From NCBI RefSeq assembly GCF_001311075.1, contig NZ_BBAD01000006.1:1-64000 (forward strand): a stretch of 64,000 nt of DNA. The letters are read 5' to 3'. Of the stretch, positions 18,231 to 28,577 are shown piece after piece. The notes below the pieces were generated by a model. It was not told where the DNA came from, did no database searches, and saw nothing but the letters and a program-made list of their open reading frames with translations. The first letter of the stretch is position 1; the number at the start of each line of letters is the position of its first letter. Made by a program: the position numbers and the translations under genes. This DNA is from Secundilactobacillus similis DSM 23365 = JCM 2765. Its GTDB lineage: Bacteria; Bacillota; Bacilli; Lactobacillales; Lactobacillaceae.

Positions 18231-18436
18231 GAAACAAGAAGTCTTAAGACGGACAGAGAGCTGGCGAGTTGCTGAGAGCCAGTACTAGAAAATGGCAGAA
18301 ACATCAAACAGGTTGCGCAACCGATATCAGCGATTAAAGGCAGTTCATAAGGAACTGTGAAACTTGGGTGGAACAGCGTTACGACGCCCCTTGTACTTAC
18401 CATAACGTGTGGTAGGTGCAAGGGGCGTCGTTTTTG
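18231..18436 (+). ncRNA. T-box leader upstream of amino-acid permease
   Basis: AGAGAGCTGGCGAGTTGCTG with the pairing GAGAGCCAG forms the apical part of stem I. The T-box TTGGGTGGAACAGCG is at 18364-18378, and the terminator is ACGACGCCCCTTG ... CAAGGGGCGTCGTTTTT. The specifier is ambiguous to me: GAAAATGG would give AUG, while AGAAACATCA could give AUC. Confidence 0.85.
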
Positions 18437-18488
18437 TGTCAGCCAGAACCACCCGGTGGACCCTCAGTCAGAGAAAAGGAGAGCATGT

Positions 18489-19867
18489 ATGCAAACGAGT
18501 AAGAATCAGAAAAAACTATCTAGGTCGCTACAGAGTCGCCATATTCAGATGATTGCCATCGGTGGGGCGATTGGGACTGGTCTGTTCCTGGGCTCTGGGA
18601 GCGCCATCCGGACGTCTGGGCCATCAATCATTTTGGCCTACCTCATTGTCGGGTTGTTTTGTTTCTTCATGATGCGGGCGATCGGGGAACTGCTGTTATC
18701 CGATACCAGCAAGCATTCATTTTTGGACTTCGTGAAACAGTACCTAGGTGACCGGATGGAGTTCGTCACGGGTTGGTTGTACTGGTTCTGCTGGATCAGT
18801 TTGGCAATGGCCGATTTAACCGCAACCGGGATTTATATTAAATACTGGTTCCCAAGTCTACCACAGTGGGTGGCACCGTTCGTCATTTTGATCCTGCTGT
18901 ATTTGACCAACCGGGTGAACGTGAAGGCCTTCGGGGAAATGGAATCGTGGTTCTCGATGATCAAAGTGTTAGCCATTATTATTCTGGTCGTCGTCGGGTT
19001 TGCTTTAGCCATCATCCACTTCAAGGTCGATGGTCAAACGGCATCATTTACTAACTTGGTCAGTCACGGTGGGTTCTTCCCAACCGGGGGTTACGGGTTC
19101 TTGATGTCCTTCCAAATGGTCGTTTTCGCCTTCGTCGGCATCGAAATGGTCGGGTTGACCGCTGGGGAAACGAACGATCCCGAAGCCAACTTACCTAAGG
19201 CCATCAACAGTTTGCCAATTCGAATCGGGTTGTTCTACGTGGGGTCTATGATCGCCATCATGAGTGTTTACCCTTGGAATGGAATCACCACAACGGCTAG
19301 TCCGTTCGTCCAAGTATTTTCTGGCATCGGGATCACCGGGCTGCCGGGATCTTAAACTTCGTGGTTTTGACCGCCGCCTTATCCGCAACCAACAGCTGTC
19401 TCTTCAGTACCAGCCGGACGTTGCACGCCCTGAGTCATGGGGGCAACGCACCAAAGCGGTTCATGATGTTAAGCAAGAGCGGGGTGCCAAACGACTCCCT
19501 GAACTTCTCGACCTTAGTGTTGTTCATTATCGTTATCTTGAACTACTTCATGCCAGCCAGCGTCTTCACGCTGATCTCCGGGGTTTCAACGATCAACTTC
19601 GTCTTAGTTTGGGTCATCTTGTTGTGGTGTCATATCAAATACCGCCAGACTAACCCAGCCGGGGCCAAGACCTTCCGGATGCCAGGGTACCCAGTGACTG
19701 ATTGGGTCAGTTTGATCTTCTTCTGCGCCGTACTAGTCTTCCTGTTATTCAACGCCTCAACGCGAGTTTCAATGATTATTTCATTGGTCGTCTTCGCAGT
19801 GATGTTGGTGGTTTATCAGGTGGTTTACCGGCCGGTGAGTGTGGAGAATGGGAACGTTCAGAAATAA
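18489..19867 (+). CDS. APC-family amino-acid permease, frameshifted
   Basis: Amino acid/proton symporter of about 459 aa and 12 membrane segments. The N-terminus has the APC signature MIAIGGAIGTGLFLGSGSAI and later FVGIEMVGLTAGETNDPEANLPKA (AAT family; closest in style to D-Ser/D-Ala/Gly or aromatic permeases). The frame ends at GITGLPGS near 19353, but adding one G in ACCGGGCTGCC gives GAAGILNFVVLTAALSA and continues to 19867 at full family length. The start at 18489 follows AAAGGAGAG. Expression is under the T-box leader just upstream, so uptake rises when the cognate tRNA is uncharged. Confidence 0.85.
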
Positions 19868-19896
19868 GGGTTAATGTAGAATTAAGTTAACAAGTT

Positions 19897-19947
19897 AAAG
19901 AAGTCGGCTGTAATTCCTTGGTAGGAGTTGTGGCCGGCTTCTTTTTT
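19897..19947. terminator. Intrinsic terminator after the permease
   Basis: AAGAAGTCGGC pairs with GCCGGCTTCTTTTTT across a 25-nt loop. Confidence 0.7.
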
Positions 19948-19953
19948 GCTGTT

Positions 19954-20275
19954 GTTTGTGTCCAGCGTAAGTGTGCGGAGCGAGACGGGTTGAGAGCGGT
20001 GTGTAGGGGCACTTCGGTGAAAGCGCCCGGGCCTGGCGGTTTTATCGAAGTGCCCCTACATGCAGCTCTCAGTCTCGCGCAGCACCATTCGGCGTGGTGG
20101 CCAGAAAGCGCGTGGTTGACAAGCTTCAGTCACTTCAGGGCCCCTGGAAATAACAGTTTAAATGGCGCCGAATTTTGTAGCCTGAACGAGCGCTTTTCAA
20201 TGCGGCTTTGACGAGCGAAGCGATGACAAACAGCCAACACCCAAATCGCACCCAACACTTACGCTGGACACAAAC
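19954..20275 (+). repeat. HVE-B element copy 3 (complete, with terminal inverted repeats)
   Basis: 322-bp element bounded by 21-bp perfect inverted repeats (left begins GTTTGTGTCCAGCGTAAG, right ends CTTACGCTGGACACAAAC). Next to the left repeat is TGCGGAGCGAGACGGGTTG, then arm GTAGGGGCACTTCG, loop with CCCGGGCC, the complementary arm, and CTCTCAGTCTCGCGCAGCACC, which pairs with the left flank. The distal part carries GGCGCCGAATTTTGTAGCC. No coding frame. It looks like a MITE-type element with an internal variable hairpin; no flanking target duplication is obvious. Confidence 0.8.
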
Positions 20276-20376
20276 GACACCAGCAACGCCAGGTCTAATC
20301 AAACCGATTTCACATCAATTTAACGCTGGTTATGAGACGTAGTTAAGTTGAAATCAGGTTGAAAGGGTGTATCTAA

Positions 20377-21035
20377 ATGAAACAATGGCGACGAATGAGT
20401 GCGGATGTGGAATTTTTGTGGACGTTGATTACGATTTTATTGATGAACATTGTCACGATTCTGGGGAGTGTCCACGAACTACGGGTTGCCGGGATATTGA
20501 GCTGGTTATCGGTCATGGTGTCGTTAGCAACGTTATTTGGCGTTCTAACCGCGGCTCGGCAGTTTCGAATTGCAAACCGGAGTTGGCATTTGAATCTACA
20601 GATGAAACGGTTTGATTACACGAAGCAGGCGTTAGATCTCTATGTGACAGAGATTGAGCGAAGATTGATCGATTGGATTTCGCACAATTTGATGGTATGA
20701 TTGGCGCGGGTAATCGAAGAAATATAGACACGCAACTAGAATTACTAACGCAAACAATGCAAGTTGCAAATTGGGCTGAAAGTTCAGATGCTGAAAAGTT
20801 TGTCGAAGAACTGATTGAAATATTAATGATGTTAAGTCGATTATCCGGTTATTTCTATTATCAAGAAATGCACGAAGAGCACCTGCTTGAAATTATTAGT
20901 TATCGAATTACGAAATTTTCTCATCATCAGTCGATTCCATTATTAATAGCTGTATTAGAACGCAAAACGCATTTGAAAAAATTTAAACTTGTTTTGCAAA
21001 AATGTGAAATTTATATTGCTGAACGGGGGCGCTAA
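20377..21035 (+). CDS. Hypothetical membrane protein, frameshifted
   Basis: Two frames, 20377-20700 and 20673-21035, join into one protein of about 219 aa if one G is restored in GAGCG near 20657 (giving EIEAKIDRLDFAQFD). The N-terminal half has two hydrophobic helices (WTLITILLMNIVTIL and LSWLSVMVSLATLFGVLTA). The C-terminal half is a soluble helical region with many acidic residues (EKFVEELIEILMMLSR). No family recognised. The stop at 21035 lies one base before the next gene's ATG, so the two form an operon. Confidence 0.55.
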
Positions 21036-21036
21036 A

Positions 21037-21258
21037 ATGAAAGCAATTGAAGAAATGAGTGGAACCGAATTAACACAGTATGTCTTGGAACTTCTTGATG
21101 ATCCGGTTCAAACGGAAAAATTTCGGCAGTACATGCTAACCGCTCCAGATACAGATCCTAAGTTGAAGGCTGAATTGAAAAAAATGACTTTCAGTGAGTG
21201 GCTGGATGAGAAGAGTCAGCCGTTAGTTGATGCGTGGCATCGCGCTGGCGGCTTTTAG
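21037..21258 (+). CDS. Small acidic protein, paralogue of 50390-50626
   Basis: 73 aa, starting one base after the previous stop. The C-terminal half, with short blocks PDTDPKLKAELK, MTFSEWLDEK and PLVDAW, matches the protein at 50390 (PDADPQLKADLK, KTFNEYLMEK, PLRKAW). Helical, acidic, without Cys or membrane segment. Function unknown. Pairing with a membrane protein in an operon suggests a small regulator or partner of it, which is inference. Confidence 0.65.
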   Translation: MKAIEEMSGTELTQYVLELLDDPVQTEKFRQYMLTAPDTDPKLKAELKKMTFSEWLDEKSQPLVDAWHRAGGF

Positions 21259-21273
21259 CATGAAACAATTTAA

Positions 21274-21319
21274 AGAGGACCAGTCAAGCTTGTGAATTGG
21301 GCTTGGCTGGTCCTCTTTA
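21274..21319. terminator. Intrinsic terminator
   Basis: AAAGAGGACCAGTCAAGC and GCTTGGCTGGTCCTCTTT form a near-perfect stem after the small-protein operon. Confidence 0.8.
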
Positions 21320-21433
21320 GTTGAATACATTGACTATAAATGACTGGAAATAGTTGTTGTGATGACATGTCTTAGGGTCACTATAATTGGAATTTCTGGC
21401 ATATAGAAGTGTCTGATTACTGATCCTTATACG

Positions 21434-22887
21434 TTAATCCGCCAACTTATAATGCTTCTTCACGGCATTTGACAGCCAGGTCAAAATGCCAATCAAAATC
21501 AGGTACATGACCGCAATCAGCAACCAAACCTTGAACCCTTCCATGTTCTTGGCGATGATAATCGTCCCTTGTTGCGTCAGTTCGGCGACCCCGATGGCTG
21601 ACAGCACTGAGGTCCCTTTCAAAGCGATGATGAATTGGTTAATGAAGGATGGCACCATGATGCGGACGGCTTGTGGAAGCACGATTTGGCGCATGGCGGT
21701 CAGGTAGGAGAGGCCACAGGCTCTGGCGGCTTCCATTTGGCCCTTTGGTACGGCGTTGATCCCGCCGCGAACGAACGAAGCCGTGTAGGCGCTGTTTTCC
21801 AACGTGATTGTAGCGACCCCGGCGACGAACAGCGGAATCTTTTGCCCGGTCAGGTTGGGAATCCCGATGTAGACGAAGAAGGCCAGCACCATGACGGGGA
21901 TACTTCTAAAGATGAAGCGTAAGTGGTGGAAATGGCCCGAAGCGCTTTGTTTGGAAAGACACCCATGATCCCCAAGATGACGCCGATAACGGTGGCGAGA
22001 ATGATGGCAACAATCGTGATCTCAACGGTCATTTTGATCCCGTCTAAGAACGATGTGGCGTTGTCGCGCAGAAGGCCAATGAACGACCGGTCGATCTTAG
22101 TTGATCCGGTGACGGTACTGTGTTTACCAAGGTAGGTTTCAATGATCTTATTGTAGGTGCCGTCAGCTTTGATGGCTTTCAAGCCCGCGTTAAATTGACG
22201 AAGGAGTTTCTTATGGGTGCCCTTCTTAACCCCAAACGCAACGGGATTCTTATTGTAGGCTTTCCCAACGAGGTGCAGTTTCATCTTATTCTTAATGGCG
22301 TATTCAACGGTGGCGGTGGAATCAACGGCCGCAACGGTGTTGCCAACTAAGACGTCGTTAAATTCAGTGTTACTATCTTTGAAGCGCCGCAGGTTAAAGC
22401 CGTACTTCTTTTGAACGGATTCGGCGTAGGCCTCGGAAGTTGACCCGGCTTTAACGGCGATGGTCTTGCCTTTTAAATCTTTCCAGCTCTTGATCTTACT
22501 ATTAGTAGGGGCGGCCAAGGTCAGCCCAACACTTAGGTAGGAATCTGAAAAATCGATTTTATCTTTCCGCTCAGGCGTGATCATCAGTGCGGCCAGGATA
22601 CCGTCAGTCTGATTTCCTTCCAACGCCGTGATGTTGGCGGTAAGTTCCATGGGCTTGAAGGTGTAAGTAAAGTGTTCTTTTTTAGCGATTGCTTTGAAGA
22701 TTTCAATCTCTAATCCCGGATGTTTGCCGGTATATGTACCCTGATTATCCTGAATCTGAAACGGCATAAAGGTCGGCCCAGTCCCAATTGTATAGTGATC
22801 AGCAGCCTTTGCGCCAGTTGGTAGGGCGAGCATGCCAACGAATAAAAAAACAAAAGCAAGTAAGATTTTAATCGAATTTTTTCTCAT
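21434..22887 (-). CDS. Amino-acid ABC transporter: fused substrate-binding and permease protein, frameshifted
   Basis: GlnPH-type fusion of about 484 aa. Signal peptide (1-28), then a periplasmic-type binding domain (SBP_bac_3: YTIGTGPTFMPFQIQDNQG, LKGKTIAVKAGSTSEAY, about 30-250), then a permease domain with five membrane segments (FLDGIKMTVEITIVAIILA ... ENSAYTASFVRGGINAV, RQIVLPQAVR). Near 21884 one T is missing; restoring it gives YASSFRSIPVMVLAFF and the normal length. The ATG at 22887 is preferred; a GTG lies at 22896. Its ATPase is the divergent gene at 23870. The substrate is a polar amino acid, glutamine-like by family. Confidence 0.88.
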
Positions 22888-23039
22888 TAATTTCACATCC
22901 TTGGCGGTTTTTGAATACTATACCACGCTTTATATGAAAATAAAAGTGACTTGTTCTAATTAATACATCTCTGAATTCTGCGTAGTTACCGTTAATGCGC
23001 CATACTTGACACATTAAAAAATAATTAGTATATTTTAAT

Positions 23040-23115
23040 GTAGCGAGTGATATTCATTCAAAAATGGTTTAAATATTCTGAATATTCACTCTAATATTCA
23101 TTTTAATATTCAGAG
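23040..23115. promoter_or_regulatory. Repeated AATATTC motif between divergent transport genes
   Basis: Four AATATTC units and a related GATATTC: two 9 bases apart, then two more at 12-base steps, just upstream of the TTG start at 23129. Could be an operator for the amidotransferase/ATPase operon or simply an AT-rich promoter. Confidence 0.35.
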
Positions 23116-23128
23116 AGAGGGCCTTGAA

Positions 23129-23845
23129 TTGACCATTAAAATTGGCATTGCTAGCAATCACATGATTCACCCAACACAGACTTTAGATACGAACTATTTT
23201 GATTACATCCAAAAAGACTACGTGGACGCGATTCGCAAAGCAGGCGGCTTACCCGTTGTCTTGCCACTAGGCGATCCTAGCGATGCAGAAGACTACATAG
23301 AACTTGTTGACGGGTTATTGTTAGCTGGCGGTCAGGGACTGTCGCCAGTACTATATGATACGGAACCAATTCGGGAAATGGCTGAGTCGGATATTTACCG
23401 CGATCGGTTTGAAATTGCGTTGGTGAAGGCAGCTGTGAAGGCCCATAAACCAATCTTAGGGATTTGTCGTGGCGAACAGGTCATTAACGTTGCGCTTGGT
23501 GGGACGTTGTACCAAGACATTTACGTTCAAATGGGGGCCACTGAGAAGCATAATCAGTTGCCAACGTCTTGGGAGATTCCTACCCAGCACGTTACAACGA
23601 CGGCCGATTCATTCCTAGATAAGCTGATGGGGCACCGCTTCTTGGTCAACACGTTCCATCATCAAGCCATCCACGATCTGGGAAAGGGGCTTACCGCAGT
23701 GGCGGAAAGCGATGACCACGTCATTGAAGCGATTGAATCCGATGATGGCAACGTGTTTGCGGTCCAGTTCCACCCAGAGCGGATGTTTAGAACGACCCCG
23801 GCATTCATCAGTATCTTTGATCACCTCATTGAACGCGCACATTAA
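23129..23845 (+). CDS. Class I glutamine amidotransferase-like hydrolase (peptidase C26)
   Basis: Paralogue of the 12167 gene, 238 aa. It has LLLAGGQGLSPVLYDTEP, nucleophile Cys in ILGICRGEQVINVALGG, FHHQAIHDL, and the His-Glu pair in VQFHPERMF. It starts with TTG after GAGAGAGG. The next gene, an amino-acid ABC ATPase, follows 24 bases later with a GGGAGG site, so they are one operon. This link suggests processing of an imported gamma-glutamyl compound, which is inference. Confidence 0.85.
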   Translation: MTIKIGIASNHMIHPTQTLDTNYFDYIQKDYVDAIRKAGGLPVVLPLGDPSDAEDYIELVDGLLLAGGQGLSPVLYDTEPIREMAESDIYRDRFEIALVKAAVKAHKPILGICRGEQVINVALGGTLYQDIYVQMGATEKHNQLPTSWEIPTQHVTTTADSFLDKLMGHRFLVNTFHHQAIHDLGKGLTAVAESDDHVIEAIESDDGNVFAVQFHPERMFRTTPAFISIFDHLIERAH

Positions 23846-23869
23846 ATAGTAGAAAAGGGAGGGATTCAC

Positions 23870-24610
23870 ATGTCAATGATCGAATTTCATAACGTTGAAA
23901 AATACTACGGCGACTACCACGCACTGCACAACATTAACTTAAAAATCGATGGTGGCGAAACGGTGGTGCTGATTGGCCCATCTGGTTCTGGTAAATCAAC
24001 GCTGATTCGGACGATCAACGGTCTTGAAACGATTCAAAAGGGCCAGTTGATCGTAAACGGTCAGGATCTAGCGGAAAAGAAGACCGATATGAACCGAATT
24101 CGTAAGAACGTGGGGATGGTGTTCCAACACTTCAATCTGTATGCTAACAAGTCGATTTTGGAAAACATCATGCTGGCGCCACGAATGGTGCTGAAGCGGC
24201 CAGAAGAAGAAAACCGCAAAATTGCGATGGATTTGTTGGACCGGGTAGACTTGGTCAACCAAGCTGAAAAGTTCCCATCGCAATTATCAGGGGGCCAACA
24301 ACAGCGGATCGCCATTGCGAGATCGTTGGCAATGAAGCCCAAGGCGTTGCTGTTTGATGAACCAACCAGTGCGCTGGATCCCGAAATGATCGATGATGTG
24401 CTGAACGTTATGAAGGATATCGCTAAAGATTCCGACATGACAATGCTGGTGGTGACCCACGAAATGGGCTTCGCGCGCGAAGTGGCTAACCGGGTTATCT
24501 TCATGGCAGATGGTCAGATTTTGGAAGATGATACGAAGGAAAAGTTCTTCGATGGCCAACCAACAAATGAGCGGGCGCGGCAATTTTTGGGGAAGATTAT
24601 TACGCATTAG
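23870..24610 (+). CDS. glnQ: Amino-acid ABC transporter ATP-binding protein
   Basis: A 246-residue ATPase of the polar amino-acid uptake family. Walker A GPSGSGKST, Q-loop VFQHFNLYANKSILENI, signature LSGGQQQRIAIARSLAM, Walker B ALLFDEPTSALDPE, switch His in VVTHEMGFA. Expected partner of the fused binding-protein/permease encoded divergently at 21434-22887. The HVE-A element begins on the base after its stop codon. Confidence 0.93.
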   Translation: MSMIEFHNVEKYYGDYHALHNINLKIDGGETVVLIGPSGSGKSTLIRTINGLETIQKGQLIVNGQDLAEKKTDMNRIRKNVGMVFQHFNLYANKSILENIMLAPRMVLKRPEEENRKIAMDLLDRVDLVNQAEKFPSQLSGGQQQRIAIARSLAMKPKALLFDEPTSALDPEMIDDVLNVMKDIAKDSDMTMLVVTHEMGFAREVANRVIFMADGQILEDDTKEKFFDGQPTNERARQFLGKIITH

Positions 24611-24843
24611 GTGCGGAGAAGAGCGCTTAGAGAGTGGAGTATACGGGAGTCCGTCCCATGCTGGCTGGGTTTCGCCAGTATGGGACGGACTCCCGTATAT
24701 GCAACTCTCTGCTCTTCGCAGCACGTTTCGGTGCGGTGGCCTAAACGAAGTCCCGTAATCAGTGTTTCAATAAAATCGATTATCCGGAACATCCAAGTCC
24801 AAGAGGCGCCGAAAACAAAGTAATAGCAATGAGCGTCGCCAAA
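24611..24843 (+). repeat. HVE-A element copy 4 (complete)
   Basis: Starts GTGCGGAG directly after the glnQ stop. Left stem AAGAGCGCTTAGAGAGTGG, arm TATACGGGAGTCCGTCCCAT, loop with GGCTGGGTTTCGCC, complementary arm, then CTCTCTGCTCTTCGC, AGCACGTTTCGGTGCGGTGG and the distal GGCGCCGAAAACAAAG ... GCGTCGCC. Confidence 0.8.
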
Positions 24844-24973
24844 CCGCACTCAGCAACAAACAACGCTCATTCCTAAAAGGCATAGTGCCGGTACTGATCA
24901 TTTCGGCGAAAAAAACAGACCCGCCAACCCCCAACCGGGTCACGCGAGTCTGTTCCACTCTCAAAAATAAAGA

Positions 24974-26591
24974 TTAATATTCTGGTACCCACTGCGTATC
25001 AGCAATCGCCTGCGACACATCCACAACAGCTGTCCGCGTTAACTTCTGATCCACAGCACTCTGAGCGACCGCCTTGGCCACTGCAGTTGAGAACTGATTC
25101 AACTGCGTAACGGGTGGCAAGATTGCGGCACCGGGTTGATCTGGGTCAACTAACCCACCAAGGGAGTGAGCAGCGGCGGACAACATGGTATCGTTCAAAG
25201 TCGTTGCCGTGCTAGCAATCACGCCAAGGCCTAACCCAGGGTAAATGAGTGCGTTGTTGGCTTGGCCAATTTGATAAGTGACACCGTTTAACGTCACGTC
25301 ATCGGCTGGAATCCCAGTGGCGACCAATGCCCGACCGTCAGTCCAAGTCAGTAAGTCCTTTGCGCTGGCTTCGGCCAATTTAGTGGGATTGGACAATGGT
25401 AAAATAATTGGTCGTTCAGTGTGAGCTGCCATGTCACGGATGATGGCCTCGGTGAAGGTACCCGGTTGCGTTGATGTGCCGACTAAAATCGTTGGGTGAA
25501 TGGCGCTTACTACGGCAGCCAAAGTCGTCAACGTTTCGGGGTGGTTAAATTCCGTCCGGGAACGAGCGAATTCCCGCTGTTCTGGGGTTAACGTTGCATC
25601 ATCGTCAAACAATAGTCCCTGACGATCAACGAGGTAGAAATGACTTTTAGCTTCAGCGGGGGTTAAACCGTGTTGCAGGTATTCATCATAAACCCGCTTA
25701 GCAATTCCGGCGCCGGCAGTTCCAGCACCGAAGCACAGGTAACGCTGGTCGAGTAAGGATTGTTTCGACACGTTGAGCGCACCAAGGACGGCAGCTAACG
25801 TAATGATCCGGTGCCTTGAATATCATCGTTGAAGATGGTGTAACGATCCCGGTATTTGGCCAACAAGTTGGCTGCGTGGTCGCGACCAAAGTCTTCGAAA
25901 TGCAGGTAGAGATTATCGAACAGTGATTCAGCGGTAGTCACAAACTGGTCAACGAACGCATCGTAACGCTTGCCAGTTACCCGTTCGTGGCGGTTACCAA
26001 GGTAGCGGGGACTGTTTAATAGGGTTTGGTTATTCGTCCCGGCGTCCAAAACGACTGGGAGGACTTGTGATGGATCGATACCGGCTGCGGCAGTGTAAAC
26101 CATCAGCTTACCAACGGCGATATCGACACCGTTAGTGCCCCAGTCACCGATACCAAGGATGCCTTCAGCATCGGTGACCACGATTAAACGGATGTCGCGA
26201 CCAGCTGCGGCGTTCGTTAAGCTGGCCTTGATGGCCTCGGGATCATCAATGGACAAGAACGCTGCGCCTTGAGGATCAACGAATAGGCTGCTATAGTGCT
26301 CGATGCTGTCAGCAATCACTGGATCGTAAACGATTGGCATGAATTCGGTAACGTGCTGGCTGAACAGTTTGTAAAAAAGAACGCGGTTTTCGTTAAAAAT
26401 CGTCATCAGGAACCGACGCTTAGCTAGGGGCGTTGCTTCCGCTTGAAACTGAGCGTAAGCTTGCTCAGTCTGTTGATCAAGCGTTTGAACGTAAGGCGGC
26501 AGTAAGCCTCTAAACCAAGTGAGCGGCGTTCAGCAGTGGTAAAAGCGGTCCCTTTGTTTTGGAATGGATCGTTTAGTAATTGATATGACAT
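24974..26591 (-). CDS. mleS: Malolactic enzyme, two frameshifts
   Basis: Decarboxylates L-malate to L-lactate with NAD and Mn. The repaired length is about 539 aa, as for known lactobacillar enzymes (about 541). Motifs: [70 protein letters not shown], then [13 protein letters not shown] and the PGLGLG end. N-terminal piece at 26591-26510; one missing G there, one missing A near 25805 (GGATC for GGAATC). Both sit in short homopolymers. A divergent MleR-type regulator lies 137 bp upstream. The malate permease usually beside it is absent. Confidence 0.9.
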
Positions 26592-26728
26592 GTTTTGGCC
26601 TTCTTCGTATTTGAATAAGGTCAGTGTAACGCCGTTGATTTTTGATAGTCAACTTACTCACTCTTAATAAGAAATGGTTATAATAGGAGAAAGAAGCTTT
26701 AAAATAACGCGTAGGGGATGCGATCGTC

Positions 26729-27618
26729 GTGAATATCCGGGATTTAGCTTACTTTGTTAAACTCACCGAAATTAAAAATTTTTCTCAAGTGGCGCAGTAT
26801 TTTCATGTCAGTCAACCAACCATCACGTTTGCGTTGCAACGACTGGAAAAGGAGCTGGATGCAACGCTCTTGATTCGGCATCGCGCACACGGTGATCTGC
26901 TGATAACGCCTAGTGGCCAGCAACTTCTCGTGCACGCGACCAACATCGTGAACGAGGATCGATTGCTGCGGCAAGAGTTGCAAAATCAGAAGCAGGAAAA
27001 ACTATTGCTGGGATTACCGCCGATTATTGAAAATACTTATTTTCCGAAAATCGCGAAGCAGTTGAAGGCGGCTAATTTATTGAGTCGCCTGCAAACGTTG
27101 GAGGAGGGGTCGATGACCACCTTGGAAGCTTTGCAGGCGGGGACGATTGACCTCGCGTTATTAGGATCAGTGGCACCGCTAAACGATCCTAACTTAGAGA
27201 CGGTGATATTTGATCAACGCCCCTTTGCAATTTACGTTGCGCGCACGCATCCGTTGGCGAAACAGCCGGAGTTTACTTTGCGGATTTGAAGGGTGAAGAC
27301 TTTGTCCTGTTCAAGGGCGGCTTCATTCACAACCGCGCCTTCAATGATTTGGCGAAACAGAACCACTTCCGGCCGCACGTCGTTTTCAGGTCTAACGGGA
27401 CGCAGAGTTTGCTGAACCTGATTGCGGATGGGGTTGGCGTCGGTTTTTTAACTACGACCATTTTGGAGCAGGATGCTGATGTCGTGCGGGTACCGTTATT
27501 AGACGAGCAGGTGCCGCAATTTATGACGAGTTTAGTCTATCGGCGGTCGCACGTATTTACGCCGGCGCAACAGCAGGTCGTGACAACGATTTCTGAGACG
27601 TTGCGCAAAACGAACTAA
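26729..27618 (+). CDS. mleR: LysR-type regulator of malolactic fermentation, frameshifted
   Basis: LysR regulator of about 296 aa. The N-terminal winged HTH is clear (MNIRDLAYFVKLTEIKNFSQ, VSQPTITFALQRLEKELDA), followed by a substrate-binding domain (LLGLPPIIENTYFPKIA, IDLALLGSVAP). The frame breaks near 27278, where one T is missing; restoring it reads EFTFADLKGEDFVLFKGGF and continues to 27618. Divergent from malolactic enzyme, the classical arrangement, so it is likely the malate-responsive activator acting in the 137-bp intergenic region. Confidence 0.88.
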
Positions 27619-27653
27619 AAAACGACAACCGAAAAATCCGGTTGTCGTTTTTG
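27617..27653. terminator. Bidirectional terminator between mleR and GNAT gene
   Basis: AAAACGACAACCG / CGGTTGTCGTTTTT with loop AAAAATC; serves two convergent genes. Confidence 0.88.
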
Positions 27654-27656
27654 CTG

Positions 27657-28088
27657 TTATAATTTTTTCTCGACATTGACGCAAGGAACGCCGTCTTCCA
27701 AGTACATTTCGGAACTAACAACGTAGCCTTGGCGTTCGTAGAAACCTTGGGCGGTCAATTCGCTGTGAATCAGGGATGTTTTGTAACCTTCTTGACGCGC
27801 TTTGTCCTCCAGAGCCGCAACCACTTGTGCACCAAGGTGCTGACCACGGTAGTCTTTCAGCGTTGCGATCCGGGCGATCCGAATCGTGTCAGCATCTAAC
27901 GGCTGATAACGACCAGTTGCAACGGGTGTTTTAGCGTCCGCATAGACCACCGCGTAAACCGTGTCGGGCAGGTCGTGGTCGTCAAATTCATCTTCAATAG
28001 CGATGTTACGTTCCTGAACAAACACGTTTAGGCGAACCGCTAAGGCAGCGGCGTGGTTCCAAGGTTCTGATCCGGTATGGACGTTCAT
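27657..28088 (-). CDS. GNAT family N-acetyltransferase
   Basis: A 143-residue acyl-CoA-dependent acetyltransferase. Motif A is RIATLKDYRGQHLGAQVVAAL (acetyl-CoA pyrophosphate loop R-G-x-x-x-G), preceded by GRYQPLDADTIRI and followed by the C-terminal YERQGYVVSSEMYLEDGVPC strand typical of ElaA-like proteins. Single gene with its own GGGGACC-type upstream site. Substrate unknown. Confidence 0.88.
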   Translation of the reverse strand: MNVHTGSEPWNHAAALAVRLNVFVQERNIAIEDEFDDHDLPDTVYAVVYADAKTPVATGRYQPLDADTIRIARIATLKDYRGQHLGAQVVAALEDKARQEGYKTSLIHSELTAQGFYERQGYVVSSEMYLEDGVPCVNVEKKL

Positions 28089-28134
28089 GGTGAGGTCCCC
28101 TTTTATCGTTAGAGTTTGATTAGAGTCTATTATA

Positions 28135-28290
28135 GCGCAGAGTGCAGAACAAGGCGATTAGAAGGTGGCGTGTAGGGAAGAAAAAGCGGTATTGCCTGGT
28201 TTTGGGGCAATACCGCTTTTTCTCCCCTACACATAACCTTCTGCCTTGTGGCGCACGTTTCAGCGTGGCGGCCAAAAACAGCCTGAAGCT
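28135..28290 (+). repeat. HVE-A element copy 5 (distal domain degraded)
   Basis: Starts GCAGAGTGCAGAAC; left stem AAGGCGATTAGAAGGTGGCG; arm GTAGGGAAGAAAAAGCGG with loop CTGGTTTTGG; complementary arm; ACCTTCTGCCTTGTGGCGC then ACGTTTCAGCGTGGCGG. The conserved distal end is not recognisable. From 28291 to the adhesin start I see only promoter-like AT-rich sequence with a TATAAT at about 28404. Confidence 0.65.
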
Positions 28291-28577
28291 ACCCGTTTCT
28301 TAAAGCCATTTCAATGTGCCCAATATAGGTGATGAATCAAAACGAACTTGTGCTGGAGATGAGCACAGCTATCCTTGTAACTATACCAATAATTGACAGC
28401 CGTTATAATACATTCAAAAAAATGACGATATTTTAGGTGTGAACCGACTTTTGCTAGTTGGTGTGTAATTAGTTGATAATCTATACCAATCGCATTAAAC
28501 TACGCTGTGAAAGTTGGGGAAGTCAGGTGTTTGTGTTTGTAGCGAAAATGGCCAAGATTCGAGGAGGAGGAATTGGC

